Source: Dichotomocladium elegans (taxonomy: Eukaryota > Mucoromycota > Mucoromycetes > Mucorales > Lichtheimiaceae). Taken from it: DNA of 64,000 bases. Every line of letters starts with the position of its first letter. Position 1 is the stretch's first letter. This document shows, one piece after another, positions 24,401 to 36,373 of this stretch. Location: NCBI GenBank assembly GCA_025716815.1, contig JAIXMN010000003.1:186001-250000 (forward strand), written 5' to 3'. The position numbers and the translations under genes were made by a program. The notes under the pieces are model-generated. The model saw only the letters and a program-made list of their open reading frames with translations. It made no database searches and was not told the DNA's origin.

Positions 24401-25324
24401 TGAGAAGCGATCTGCTTGTCAGGAGACTTACGATGTTGAGGAGCTTGTCGATGAGGATGAAGAGGCAGAGTCGGAGTCACTGTTAGTCGCTGCTGCTGCT
24501 GATCTTGTGGCAGCTCTCTGCGAGGCAGTTGGTGAAGGTTATGTGTCTTACTTTAACGTCTTCCTGCCTTCCATTTCCAAATATTATGTAGGTTCCAGAT
24601 AATGCGCTTTCTACACAACGTTTTGCTCATACATTAGGATTATCGGTCAATAGAAGAGCAACAAATCTGCTGGCGAGCGCTTGATGGCTACCGGTTGCCT
24701 TGGCGAATGTGTTGCAGGCCTCAAATCTGCTGTAACGCCCTACACTCAGACGCTTCTCGATCTTTTCCTGAAGGCTACATCGGATGAGGATGAATCTGTC
24801 CGCAGTAATGCTGCATTTGCCTTGGGTGTCCTCGTCGCCAGCACTAGCGCTGATCTTACCCAACAATACCCCGCCATCCTGACAGCCCTCCATCCTCTTT
24901 TTGCGAACCAGAGCATGGGTAACACTACCGACAATGCTGCTGGCGCAGTTGCGCGTCTCATTCTTGCTCATCCTGAAGCCATTCCCATGGATCAGGTCCT
25001 GCCGGTGTTCTTGAACTCCCTTCCTTTGAAGGTTGATTTTGCAGAGAATGAGCCTGTCTTCAACTGTCTGTTCCACCTCTTCCGTACGAACAATAGTTTT
25101 GTAAGTGATATAAGGGAGGTTTAAAGACTAGACAACTAAGCAGACATATGCGATAGGTGATGAGCCACGTTCCCCAGTTTTTGCCAATTTTCTCTGGTGT
25201 CTTATCAAATGAGGAGCAACTAACTGAGGCGACTCGCGCGCAGTTGATCGAGCTCGTGCGTGCATTGAACGCGCAGTCGCCTGATCTTAATCTTCGCTCC
25301 ACTGAGCTGGGACGGTTCCTGTAA
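21451..25324 (+). CDS. KAP123: Importin beta-family karyopherin, Kap123/IPO4
   Basis: Nuclear import receptor for ribosomal proteins and histones (family knowledge). About ten exons; the first carries only MDV before an intron with a GTAAGT donor. The product of about 1,090 residues consists of HEAT repeats. The N-terminal VRQLAAVELRKRVSKWW block is the Ran-binding importin-N segment in the form typical of the Kap123/IPO4 branch. A long 465-codon exon (from about 22955) carries repeats such as SLVRRAACMALSCLAEELP-like and NPEITKHACNALDPML. An acidic loop (GGEDEDFEDDDDFSALN) lies in mid-protein as in IPO4, and another acidic stretch (ELVDEDEEAESE) later. It ends in LRSTELGRFL at 25322-25324. 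Confidence 0.92.
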
Positions 25325-25803
25325 CTGTAACACATTCGCAACCACCCCGCACCATCATCAGACGCATCCATAAAACGATGAAAAAGTAGCTTAGAGTATA
25401 TAGTATAGTTTCTCATCCCACAATTACCCTTTATAAATATTTCTTACCGTTCCTAACTGGCCGACCTTTTCTCGTGGTGATTATTGCTGACCTGGACAAG
25501 GAGAAAGGTTATGGGCTCTTTCCGAATAAAGTGGTGCGGATATGTGAGCTAAAAGAAAAGAGTAGGGGGTGATGATGTCTCTGTAAATAAGGACTGACTG
25601 TCAAGGGTGATTTATCTCGTTCTCTACTTTGATGGTACCCCTTAAATGAACATGCAACACACAGGCATGCACCCTTTCACACGCACATACGCAGATACCC
25701 CACGCATTTTAGATTGTCAGAGCACCAGATCACTCAGTACAAAAGTATTTTTTTTACTTCTTTTTCCCTTGTTGATCAATTTTGCAACTTTCCATTTTGG
25801 GAC
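25325..25803. other. Intergenic upstream of the RasGEF gene
   Basis: 479 bp, AT-rich with T runs; no gene seen. If the RasGEF gene has an upstream first exon it would lie here. Confidence 0.4.
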
Positions 25804-28800
25804 ATGTGGCTCACCCGGAAGCTTGTTGCACTAGCGACGTTCGAGCGTAAGCCTAGGAAACAGGATCCAGTACAAGTACCAGTACCGGCACCGACACCAG
25901 AACCAGGACCACTTTTATCATCACTCGCGCAGAAACAGCCATTGCAGAGTTCGCAGCCAAAATGGGCGTCCGGTGCGACCGTCGCCGAACAGCCGATTAC
26001 CGTGACCGCAGTAGTAGAAAGGCAACCGGAGGAAAAAAAGAAGAAGAAGCTGCCGTTGCTGTCATCCTACAAGGAGAAACATAGGCAACATAAGCAACAG
26101 CAGGAGCATCAACGCCTGCAGAAGAAGCAACAACAACAACAACAGCAGCAGCAGCAGCAGCAAAAACAACAACAGAAGCAAAAGCAACAGCCTGAGCCTT
26201 CTCGATCAGCCATGACGGATGCAAGGTCGACCAGGTCCGGACAGTCCGGAAAAGCGGTATCGACGACAACCAAAAGGACGGCAGGTTCCATCACGTCTGA
26301 TGTGTCAGCTAGGACGGTTGGGACAACGTCAACGACGACAGGGTCCATCATCGACCCGGCTACGAAGCCATTGCCTCCTCTCTATAACGGAGCTCCTCTT
26401 AAAGTATGTGTATCTTGTGCTTTTTTTTTCTTTTTTTTACCAAGAAGTACAAAAAGGACTATGTTCACGATGGGAGACGATTATAGATGTGCGATAGGAC
26501 GATTGTAATTGTTATCTCGGGCACCCTGAATATCGGCAAATCCACTTTGATCCGCCTCGGTCTACAGAACTTGACTGCCAACTATGACCCAAACAATGCA
26601 ACACGCAAGTAATAGGCCTTTGTTTTCTTTTGAGGGACGTTGTGGACGAGATGATTAATAAGCGTCCCATGTGTTTTCTTTTTCTTCTATCTTCACAGAA
26701 TGGCAGTCGCATCACACGTCAATGATCCTGGAGAATATCCATTATCCAATGGACGTCATCGAGATCGATGACACAATGATCAGCACTGACCAAGACCCAC
26801 CAGAATTTCCAGAGGTGCGTATGTGCTGATGATGGATCTTGGCCCCCTCAGGATTCATCATCCCCTTGCTCCTTTTTATTCTTATAAAGAAAATAAATAG
26901 CCAAAAACAACGGGATAGGAAGCACTTATTTCTTCCAACTTTAGGATATGCCTGGTGTTCACGGTGGCCTTATATGTTATGATACCACGAACCGAGACTC
27001 GATGGACTGCTTACCCGATTTACTAAGTATGGCAAATATTTTCAAACACACCCGCACACTCACCCTTTGCATTTGCCTTTCAACTCTTTCTTTATTTTCT
27101 CTTTCCCCTTCCCCTCCGCAACCACCCCCTTTTTCTGTTCTAGACGCATACGTCTCCCGAAATATCCCTTCCTACCTCGTCGGATTGAAAGCAGATCTCT
27201 CAAGCCTTCGACAAGTCGATACAGAACTCGGAAAAAAACTTGGCAACTTATTCGGCGTCGAGGTTTTTGAAGTAGACGCATTTTCCGAGGAGGGCATCAA
27301 GCAGATGAAGAATATCTATTCCATGCTCGTCAAGCGCTGCATTCAAGAACACGGGGATGACTTTGTGGTCAAAGCCCCGTCTGCGCCTTCGGTAGCATCC
27401 GTAGAGAACAATAATAAAAATGCGATGTGCGGCGATCCAAGGCAGCGACGAGGCTCCTCATCTTCTTCTGTGTCTCGCCAACGATTGCGGAAGAGGGTCT
27501 CTGGCGTTCAACCGCAACAGCATAAAGAACGGACTAGCGTCGATCATGACGATCAGAAAAACGGCAACGGCGTTGGTGAGGTGGAGACCGAAGCGGAACA
27601 TGTTCGGCGATCTAGCTTTTCGAGTGACACGAGCTACAATTCTGACTACCGATTCCCGTCACTGTCGTCCAAGAAGACAGCTGCCTCGACAGCAGAGACG
27701 TCCAAAACAGTGACAGGGTTTGTTTACGCACCCACAACAACGGTGCCAACAACAATGACAGCAACCATGACTAACGCGACAGCATTATCATCGCCATTGA
27801 CCCCTGCTGGTGCTTCTTTTGCTGATGACGATGACGACGAAAAAAGTTCCATCCATTCTGTTGTGGTCGTTCCGATCGAACGCAAGAGCAGTTTGCACGA
27901 CACGCCATATGCAAAGAAGGGTCTAGCAGCAAGCCGGCGTGGGTCCAAAGATAGTTGGCAAGTACTACCATCCTCTGTGTCTAGCCCCCCTCACTCCCTT
28001 TTTTGCCTTTGAACAAAGAAGACTAAAGCTGTCATCCGCCTGTTTCTATTACAGCGAATCTATGGGAACAGGCTTGACAGTCGATGATATTATTGACAAG
28101 TTGCTCGCCGCTGACCCGCCTCGTTCAGGTAATCCCGAGCTTACATCTGATGTCGGATCTCCTGGAATGCTCATCGTGTTTGTTTTTTCTGCGCGTTTGT
28201 GTATGTGTGACATCGGTAGATGAACACATTGCAACCATTTTTATTACATTTTTCCGTCGATTCATGAAACCTGCTGAACTTGCCCGCGCCCTGATTGACC
28301 GGTTCGACAGCGATGGTCTGATTGAGCCCCCGCCAACACGCCTGCAGGAACGGATCCAGGCCATTTTCCTCATTTGGCTCAACAGCTACTGGAATGATTT
28401 CCACAGCAAGCGGACGCGCAAGATCATCAATACATTTCTAAACCGCATTGCCAAAGAGAGAGTGCTACGACCAATAAGCGACTCTCTTCGTCCCCTGATG
28501 AGTCGGATGCCGCCCGTGGATGACCCTGACTCACGCTGGGGCATGTTTGACGAGGATGGCGACGTCACCGACGACGGCGACGACATTGATATGGCCTCTG
28601 ACGAGTCGGATTCGGACGACGATGTATTCGAAGAATGCGAACCACCACCAACGCCTCCCAAGACAGATGAGGAAAAGGCTGTAGCTCCAACGAAAAACAA
28701 AAAAGACAGCGGATATGCTTCCGATACCTTTAGCGTGTTCAGCCTCTTTGGCGTCGGTGCGTCCAGAGATACCCGAGACAGAAAGTCTATTTCCGAAGGT

Positions 28801-30639
28801 TGTAAAATTGATCCTCCTAGCGGAGTAACTGCATCGTCATCCACGCCACTCAAACGTACATCGAGCACCGGCTCATTCAACCTCTTTGGTCGTTCGCGCA
28901 AATCATCCATCAGCTCGTCTTTTGGTGGCTTTTTATTTTCCTTATCGCCCATGACGGCTGTAAAACAGCCAAACCCAGCGGAACCGGAACAAGTGTCGCA
29001 TCAATGGAAGGCGCCAGAAGAAGAAGCATCATCAGCAGCAACAACGCTAAAAGTAGAAAAACCCCCAGTTGCACAGCAGGCACAGGACTCTCACAGAGCA
29101 GCAGCGGCGACGCCCAAGTCAAAAAAACCGCGATCCTTGTCAGCAGCAGCGCCTGTGACGGGTACGGTTAACGCGACAACTCCTCCTCCCAGACCAAAGT
29201 CACCTGCTATGAGCATGTCTTCCTCTACCCGATCCATTCGACGGCAGTCAACCGCCGAGACACCAAAGGACACTCCAGCAACATCCGCAAGCCTTGACAA
29301 CAACGCGAAACACGGTTCCCGAGCAGAGTTTGCTGGTGGATTGATTAATATTGATCTTTACTGCTGCATGTCTACCTCCCCCAGCTGGGCATCCTTTGGT
29401 ACCTCGACTGTTGCGTCGTCGACTGGCACAAGTTTCAGGAGCAATTTTGGGTCGACTAACAAGGACAAGGACCCGGCCGTACAGCACTACAAAATGATGA
29501 TGGAGATGCCTGACCAGTCGATAGCCGCTCAGCTAACGTGGATCGAGGCTGAGCTCTTTGGTAAAATAAAGGTAACCGCCTGCGATGACGTAAACACCAT
29601 CATGATTGACGATATATATATATATATATATATATCTTAGGCACGTGAATTTGTTCGCAATATTTGGTCATCCCACAGCAGCAGCAATGGACGGCCATCG
29701 CGACCGAATTCTGTGTCTTCAGAGGAGCAGATCAGGTCCAACAGCGCAGTTGTGGCGTCCATTGCACACTTCAATTTTATCTCGGGATGGGTCGCAACGA
29801 TGATTGTTACACAAGCCAAGACGAACAAACGGGCCGCGTTGCTGGGAAAGTTTATGTCGATCGCTGTGGTGAGTTTGCATGTGCGTATGCGGGATGCCGA
29901 TAAACAGACTAAAATCAATTTGTATTATGAAGGAACTGAGGAATCACAACAACTACAACTCTCTCATGGCTGTTCTCGCAGGACTCAACAGTGCTCCTGT
30001 CCTGAGACTAAAACAGACACGTGAAGCCGTGAAAGACAAGAAGATCTATAAACAATTCCAGAGTCTGGAGCGGCTCATGAGCTCTGACAGGTATGGAAAA
30101 TGAAGATGCGAGCAGCTTGTCTGGATTCACGCCCAAAATTGACGTCATCAACGCTTCCGATGGGAATCCCAGGTCATTCAGCTCTTATCGATTAGCGCTC
30201 AAGGCATCTGAGGCACCAGGCATTCCCTATCTGTAAATATAGTACAAATGGTCAAAAGCGGGATAGCAAGCATCGATAATTAACGCCATATCGCTAGTGG
30301 TATCCACAATCAGGATCTGGTGTCCCTTGCGGAAGGCAACAAGGACTTCCGAGCGGACGGGACAGTGCATTGGGACAAATTCCGACTTATGGGCGAGTGC
30401 CTGGTGAATATGCTCAAGTTCCAATGCCCTGCTTACGACATCGAGCCAGACGGAAGGATATTGCGATTCATTGCTGATAGCGAGATCCTCAGCGAAGACG
30501 TGAGTTTAATCAAAATGCCATGTGATTTTTTCATGACATGATCTTCGTGTAGGAGCAATATAAACGGTCGAACATGGTCGAACCAAGGTTAAAGTCTTCC
30601 AGCACAAATCGTTTACGCGACCTCTGGTTGCGCATGTAA
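25804..30639 (+). CDS. Ras guanine-nucleotide exchange factor with Ras-like N-terminal domain
   Basis: About a dozen exons, roughly 1,350 residues. Order: a basic, poly-Gln N-terminus; a Ras-like P-loop domain starting TIVIVISGTLNIGKSTLI (P-loop GxxxxGKS), with DMPGVHGGLICYDTTNRDS at the G3 position and VGLKADL in place of NKxD; a long Ser/Thr-rich disordered linker; a RasGEF N (REM) domain (GTGLTVDDIIDKLL, FITFFRRFMKPAELARAL, RLQERIQAIFLIWLNSYW); a second disordered linker; and the catalytic CDC25 domain (SIAAQLTWIEAELFGKI, VVASIAHFNFISGWVATMIV, LRNHNNYNSLMAVLAGLNS, GIPYLGIHNQDLVSLAEGN). It should load a Ras-type GTPase with GTP at membranes. Introns 26605-26698 and 27958-28054 need GC donors. 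The ATG at 25804 is the first in its frame; a missing 5' exon cannot be excluded. Confidence 0.85.
26128..26190 (+). repeat. CAA/CAG trinucleotide repeat coding for poly-Gln
   Basis: Twelve consecutive CAA/CAG codons (26128-26163) followed by mixed Gln/Lys codons inside the N-terminal disordered part of the RasGEF. Likely length-polymorphic. Confidence 0.85.
29612..29635. repeat. (AT)12 microsatellite in a RasGEF intron
   Basis: Twelve AT dinucleotides immediately before the CTTAG acceptor of the intron that splits the catalytic domain; it occupies the usual polypyrimidine position. Confidence 0.85.
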
Positions 30640-30835
30640 AAACAGTTTACCCCCCTCCCCTTTTCTTCTACGTGTTTACTTCTCTCTACCAACCTTAGTT
30701 CTTATTTCCCTCGCTCTTCTTTCTAATCGCACTACCATCTTTGCCGACCTGTAACCCAAATAACAAAAAATATATATCTCTATATACTCTTGCTGTGCGT
30801 TGCGCTGACTTGTCTGTTTTCTATCCTCTTGCTCA

Positions 30836-31969
30836 ATGACAGCTTCATCGTTGCAGCACATTCCTATTGAAATCTTCCTTGTCATTACCGCATTCTTGCC
30901 TCGTTCGAGCATCGCCCAGCTCTCTCTCGCCAGTCGTCCGATCTACGTCCGCTGTCTTCCGGTACTCTATGCCCGGCTGGAACTTAGTTTTCACTTCCAC
31001 ATGAAACGTCTCGTACAGGCGAGCCGCAAGCGGCCCGTGCTGAGGCAGGTGCTGGAACACGACACGAGGCATCTGCATCTCATTTGCCGAGAGAGTGGAA
31101 ACCATTGGCTCGCAGCGGACCTGGTAGACTGTATCCCGAATATTCACACGCTGACTTTTAGTGACTTCCAGGTGTTGCCCATCGAGCAAGTCTGTGACCA
31201 GATAGCCTTGTTTCCACATGTCCGCACGGTCATTTTCCGGCACTGCCATCTGGTGCAGCAGCAGCAGCAGCAGCAGCAGGAACTTTGGCATGGCCTGCCG
31301 CCGCTGTCGTCTTTGCCAGCCAAGCATCTCTCAACACTGCGTTGTCTCGAGCTCAGATGGACGGATCTTACCCTTCCGGGGTTGGCCTATCTCCTCTCTC
31401 GAGTGCCGAACCTGACGAGCATTGATTTCGGTGCGAACCATAGCCTAGACAGCGCTATGAACGATCTCGGTCTTCAGCTGCTGCGCAGCTATTGTCCGCA
31501 CATTCATGACCTGAGCATCTTCCTACTCGAGCATGACGATAACGACGCGGTTTGCGATCTGGTTGCCTTTTACGGTCCCCGTCTCACACGGCTCGCCATC
31601 CGTTGCAATAATCCTCAGACGCTGGACACGATTGCGACGCATGCAACCCGTCTTGGAGACCTGACAATGCTTCGTGGTCATGGCAGGCTATGCCATCCAT
31701 CCTCGCGGTGGCAGCAGTCCACCCTCACTCTCCTGCGCCGATGCGGCAGGCTTGCGCGCCTTGAGATGATCAGCTGGATGGTCCACGATGTGCCAAGGCT
31801 CGTGTGGCAGGTCCTCGCGAGGCAAAAGGCCGATATGCGACAGCTGTACTATCTTGATGATCGTGCGCTGCGCCAACAGCGGACCATACGCCATCGCGAC
31901 ATTGGTTGCCTAAGCAAGACGCTGGTGCTGGATACGGAGGAACTGCGTGAATTAAGAAAAAGGCTATAG
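30836..31969 (+). CDS. F-box / leucine-rich-repeat-like protein
   Basis: Single-exon gene of 377 codons, unlike its intron-rich neighbours. The N-terminus (LQHIPIEIFLVITAFLPRSSIAQLSLASRPIY, seen as helices with the LPxE/I-type spacing) matches an F-box, the Skp1-binding domain of SCF ubiquitin ligases. The rest shows irregular leucine-rich segments (LRCLELRWTDLTLPGLAYLL and similar), a likely substrate-binding solenoid. A run of eight Gln sits at about 31255-31280. The substrate is unknown. Large lineage-specific F-box families are common in Mucoromycota (general knowledge). Confidence 0.72.
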   Translation: MTASSLQHIPIEIFLVITAFLPRSSIAQLSLASRPIYVRCLPVLYARLELSFHFHMKRLVQASRKRPVLRQVLEHDTRHLHLICRESGNHWLAADLVDCIPNIHTLTFSDFQVLPIEQVCDQIALFPHVRTVIFRHCHLVQQQQQQQQELWHGLPPLSSLPAKHLSTLRCLELRWTDLTLPGLAYLLSRVPNLTSIDFGANHSLDSAMNDLGLQLLRSYCPHIHDLSIFLLEHDDNDAVCDLVAFYGPRLTRLAIRCNNPQTLDTIATHATRLGDLTMLRGHGRLCHPSSRWQQSTLTLLRRCGRLARLEMISWMVHDVPRLVWQVLARQKADMRQLYYLDDRALRQQRTIRHRDIGCLSKTLVLDTEELRELRKRL

Positions 31970-32247
31970 CTTTGCTGATACACCCATGCAACGCACACAG
32001 ATATCCCTCTTGCGTGTTGCATTATGTTTACTACTACGATTACTATTACTTTACTGCAATAATAACATACACAAACTCACGCTACGTCGTCGGCAACATG
32101 ATTGGAACCTTACAGTACGGACCCCTCTGTCCTGATATGCAGTAAATATTGAGATGTCGATACTGAAAATTTTGCTTTATTACCAGATCAAATCCATAGC
32201 TGATGGTTCCTCTTGGGGAACATATGTGTATGTATATATACACCGCC

Positions 32248-33194
32248 TTAGTATTTGTATTTTGTAGAGTAATCCTTGAGCGAGACCACCAAACCACGAC
32301 CCTTTCGGGCACCTCGGTAGACAATCTGAACAAAAAAAAAATGTATCCCCTTCAGTCCCAACTTCGGGTGGTTGATAAGAAATGAAATCATACCTCGATC
32401 AAATCAATCATCTCCTGCTTGTCGTCAAGTGCCCAGTTGATCTTGTTGTTATTACCAGTGCCCAGATCAACCATGATGTGCTTGTTACGGAAAAAGAACA
32501 TGACTGTGCAAGGATCATAGAGCTCATACATCTATGGGGTTGCGCGGTGAGGATGTGAACATCCATGCCGACTTCTTCACCTGACATACCTTATTGAAAT
32601 CAGGTACCTCTGTAATATCAACCTGACAAAATAAATGGCGTTAATCGAGGGTGAAGGTGTTTTCTCTCTCTCTCTCTCCTCTGTTCACAATGATGTTATG
32701 GGTGTATCTAATCAAAAAGAAATGTGTACCAGGTAAATGACCGCAAAATTCTTGACCTTTTCCGCAATGCTGTAAAGAATCTCGTCCATTTTCATACAGG
32801 TCTAGACCATCAAGCATATGCGCAGGAATGAGTCATTATCACGGACCACACAAATGGATATATCATCTCTTCATTCTCTGACTCACAGGATCCCAATCAT
32901 GCCCAAATCGAATGACCACAACTCGATCTTCCTCCGAAAGAATGGCCTGATCAACTTGCCAACCTAATCATGACATTGTTTTCGATCACGATCTTTGCTG
33001 TTACCATTAATGGATTATCCGCAGAAACGTACCATTGGTCAAATGGGGTAAGAAGTACTACGAGTTGCATAAGTTTAGAAAGCTGGAGTTTGCCCAATAA
33101 TGGTGGGGTGGTTGAGACTTACCGACTATAGATAGTGGAATGTTAGAAAATATACTCCATGAGTGAATGCTGGATGCATGCAAAAGCTTACCAT
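32248..33194 (-). CDS. DIB1: U4/U6.U5 tri-snRNP protein Dib1/Dim1 (TXNL4A)
   Basis: Thioredoxin-fold spliceosome component of the U5 snRNP, essential for pre-mRNA splicing (family knowledge). Eight exons: 33192-33194, 33123-33125, 33033-33057, 32887-32963, 32730-32801, 32590-32622, 32394-32531, 32248-32325. Summed they give 429 nt, exactly the 142 residues of the family. Recognised blocks: YFLPHLTNGWQVDQAI, RVVVIRFGHDWDPTCMKMDE, DITEVPDFNKMYELYDPCT, KHIMVDLGTGNNNKINWA and a C-terminal RGLVVSLKDYSTKYKY. Exon 1 contributes only the ATG and exon 2 only TCG (Ser2), flanked by a TATAG acceptor and a GTAAGT donor; family members begin MSY, so the 3-nt exon is needed to restore the conserved N-terminus. 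Confidence 0.93.
33123..33125 (-). other. DIB1: Three-nucleotide micro-exon of DIB1 (Ser2)
   Basis: On the minus strand the sequence reads acceptor CTATAG, then TCG, then donor GTAAGT. Introns on each side are 66 nt (33126-33191) and 65 nt (33058-33122), normal for this genome. Including it gives 142 residues beginning MSYFLPHL; leaving it out gives MYFLPHL. Confidence 0.75.
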
Positions 33195-34712
33195 GTCTCG
33201 CAGTAATTTGGGAAGCAACGAAGGGGAAAAGAATTGCAGGACGTGTTAGCGTATTTTTAATTTTTCTTTTTTTGAGTACCCGACTAGGGGAACGAGGAAA
33301 GTTGGGTGCCCGTCATTTTTTCTTTTTCGTTCATGGTTAGGATTTGCATGAAATCCTTAAAAGCCCGCAAAAAAATGACAGGTGGGTTCTCGCCCATCAC
33401 GACGTGCTCGAGGATTTCTATAGATCAAGACAGGCTTATTCCACGATGCGGAGTCATTTATGCTTCAGGTTGGATGCCAGCAAAGGGAGTGACGTTCTTG
33501 CATCAGAGGGGTAAGTAGTAGTAGCAACCGGTACGCCCCCTTGTTCCATGTCGTCCATTGGTATCACGCGGTGGATAATGGCCGCGGTCTCTGCGAGTTG
33601 TTTGTTTTCCTTCACCAGTCAAAAAATGCGTGTGAGAACATGGCCCACTGCTGATCATCCATTTGGATCGGAAACAAAGATAGGGGGTTTGAGGAATCCT
33701 GTAAATTACAGTATACGCAGTTTTGAAAGGTTCGATCCATGAAAAAGTCGCTCGAAAGGAAAAAAGACAGGCGCTGAACAAGTACAAGGACCATTTCAAA
33801 AGACTTGGGAAATTGAATCTTCCTAAGAAAATCAACGTATTCATTATTGAGACTTGCAAAGATGACCACTGGGTATAATTTCCACGGTCTTCTGCTGAAC
33901 AACACCTGCGATATAAGGAACGATTGGCGTCTACCGAAACAGCATAGTTTTTGTTTGCAACGGCAAGCAGTGTCGTGGAGTGCGGTTCATTGTACAGTAT
34001 ATGCTGTGCACCTCGAGCGCTCAAGTCAGCTATATCAGTTTCAAACACATACATACATAAAAACGATGGAGTTTTGTTTTCTTTTTCTTTCCCTCTTTCC
34101 AGAACATTTACATATTCCTGTTTCTTTTGTTTATTGAGTAGTAAGCCACAAAAAAAGTCATCCTTGCTCGTCAAAGTCCAATAGTTCAGTTCGTCATGGG
34201 CCACACATCGATGTCCGTAGCATGCGTATTATGTACTATATCACGAACCTGCTCGAGTATTCAGCTTTATGACTTCACTGATCGGCGATCTTACATATCC
34301 TCATGATAAGTCAAGCCTTCGCTTACGGTTAGTCGCATCGGACTCTATGTGTATATGTGGATGAATCAAATCAATTGGTGTGGCACGATAAACCACGTAT
34401 CATTGTATATGCCAACAGCAACCAGCTTACATGTGGCAGACGTGCGCTCTCTATTTATACGCGGGACATTGAAGGTTCGCAAGTCCGATTTATAGTGGTA
34501 ATGCGGGGCTTCTTTGGCGTGTAGCACAGGTATCCATAGTGATGTGGAGTATAAAAAAGCATTGGGATGTATTCGTATATGCGTTTAATGAATGATATCA
34601 TAGAAAGAAGGTATATAGCATGTATGACAGAGGTGCAAATGGAATGGATGATTCGGTGTAGAGGGATATATGTGGATATTTGATGCAGAGCAGAGTTGAT
34701 AAGGTAAGATGA
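33195..34712. other. Intergenic between DIB1 and the nitrate transporter
   Basis: About 1.5 kb. A 233-codon open frame on the minus strand (33503-34204) is Phe/Tyr/Cys-rich without any motif and I treat it as chance. No other gene is supported. Confidence 0.45.
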
Positions 34713-36373
34713 CTAATCGTGACAAGGAGCCGGGGAGAACATTTGCCAGATTGATTGGTTCTGGACACGAAGGAGAGCACAGCCCAGGATACCTGAGCCG
34801 AGCGCAATGCAGCCCAGGCACAAGAATGCAGTATCAAAGTCGGGTTGGAACTGACGGAACATCAAGTTGAAGATGAGACCGCCGAGGTTGCCCCCTGCAC
34901 CGACGATGCCCATGACCTTGCCGGTATTCTGAGGATCGACGAAGGGGACAACTGCAAAGGTTGTTCCGCACACGGCCTGCACAAAGAAGCTGAAGAAAAC
35001 CATAATGACAATAGCAGTGGAGAGGCTTGTGATTCCGAAGCTGAATCCGATCAGGAAAGCGCCTTCGAGACACATGCAGATGAGCTGCGCAAGAATGCGT
35101 CCGGGCAAATGCATCCGCCGAGCGAGAAAATCAGAAAAGACACCACCCGAGAGCCGAGAACAGATATTGAGGAGGCCAAAAATAGAGCCGATGTAGGACG
35201 CAGTGGAAGGATCGAGGTCAAACGTACTACGGAACACATTTCCGATCACGTTGTCGATGGCCAGCTCGGCGCCAAAGGAGCACGAGTAATGGATTACCAT
35301 TATAAGAACCGGAGGCTTGACAAGCACGCGGAAAAAGCCGCAGACAAGATCCTTGAGCGACTGGTTCTTCACGACGTCCTTCAGGGACTCTTCTTCGATA
35401 TGTTCGACCGCACCAGCCTCAAGTTTCTTGTCGCCATTGGCGGAAGCGGTTGAGGGGGACCGCGATCCGCTGCTTTCTTCATCGCGCAGCTTGAACCAAT
35501 CTCCATGAGGTGTGTCGGTTGCGAAGAGAAGGTCAATGCAAGCGACGAGGATGCAGATGGCGCACGGAATCACAAAGACAATACGCCAGGCCAGGCCGTC
35601 CGTGGTGTGTTTCTTGATACCGTTATAAATGGCAGGCATGAGCAGATAAGTCACTCCAGCACCCATGTTGCCCCAACCGCCCGAAATAGCGTTTGCAGTT
35701 CCAACTACGGATGGTGAAAACATTTGAGTGGCCCAGAACTGGCACGGAACAAATGTTGCACCAAGAATGCCAATCACAGAGCTATTTTTTTTTTGAATGG
35801 AAAAAGAAGAAAGATGGATCAGTTTGAGACGCATCAAATGCTCCGTTTCAATGTATTACCGAAGCCCAATCAAGCCTGCACCGTTCTGTAAGAGCCCAGT
35901 CATGCCACATGGAATGGCACCGACGATCAAGATGGCCGCCATAGCACGACGTGGGCCGATTCTTTCGCAGATGGGTCCAATAACCAAGCGACATACTAAG
36001 AAAGAAAATGAACAAGTATTCTTTTTTTTTTCTTTTGGCCACCTAGAAAAAGCACCATACCAATCGTGATGGAAACCGCTGCCATGTTGGAGTCATAGAT
36101 TTCCGTTGCACTTATTCCCAGATCCTCTGCAATATAGTCAATCAATGGGGGAATTGAATACCATGCCATAAAGGCAACCATAAAAGAGACCCATGCCTAC
36201 AAGCAAGTGTAAAAGGGTTAGGGTCCACCGTTTTCGCACTCAAGCAATATTCTTTGGGCTGTATATACCAAGTGAAGCGCTCGCATGTGAGGATACAGCA
36301 GCGAATGCAAACGAAAATTGACGGCCTTCATATGCTGGTCAACCAGCAATTCTTTGGCAAAGAAACTTATCAT
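34713..36373 (-). CDS. High-affinity nitrate transporter, NRT2/CrnA (NNP, MFS)
   Basis: Proton-coupled nitrate/nitrite uptake across the plasma membrane (family knowledge). Four exons; exon 1 starts at 36371-36373 (MISFFAKELLVDQHMK) and runs LYPHMRALHL into AWVSFMVAFMAWYSIPPL, the first membrane segment. Two copies of the nitrate signature are visible: SGGWGNMGAGVTYLLMP and GAGGNLGGLIFNLM. The MFS loop motif RLVIGPICERIGPRRAM lies between TM2 and TM3. About twelve hydrophobic segments are present, with a hydrophilic central loop (DEESSGSRSPST and onward) where fungal members are often phosphorylated. It is divergent from nitrate reductase across a 607-bp shared promoter. Confidence 0.93.

Noticed and set aside
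33728..33741. GGTTCGATCC, a tRNA B-box-like sequence
   Set aside because: The flanks cannot form a T-arm stem and no acceptor or anticodon arm surrounds it.
33503..34204. 233-codon open frame on the minus strand between DIB1 and the nitrate transporter
   Set aside because: Composition is Phe/Tyr/Cys-rich, no motif or splice pattern supports it, and overlapping frames are equally open.
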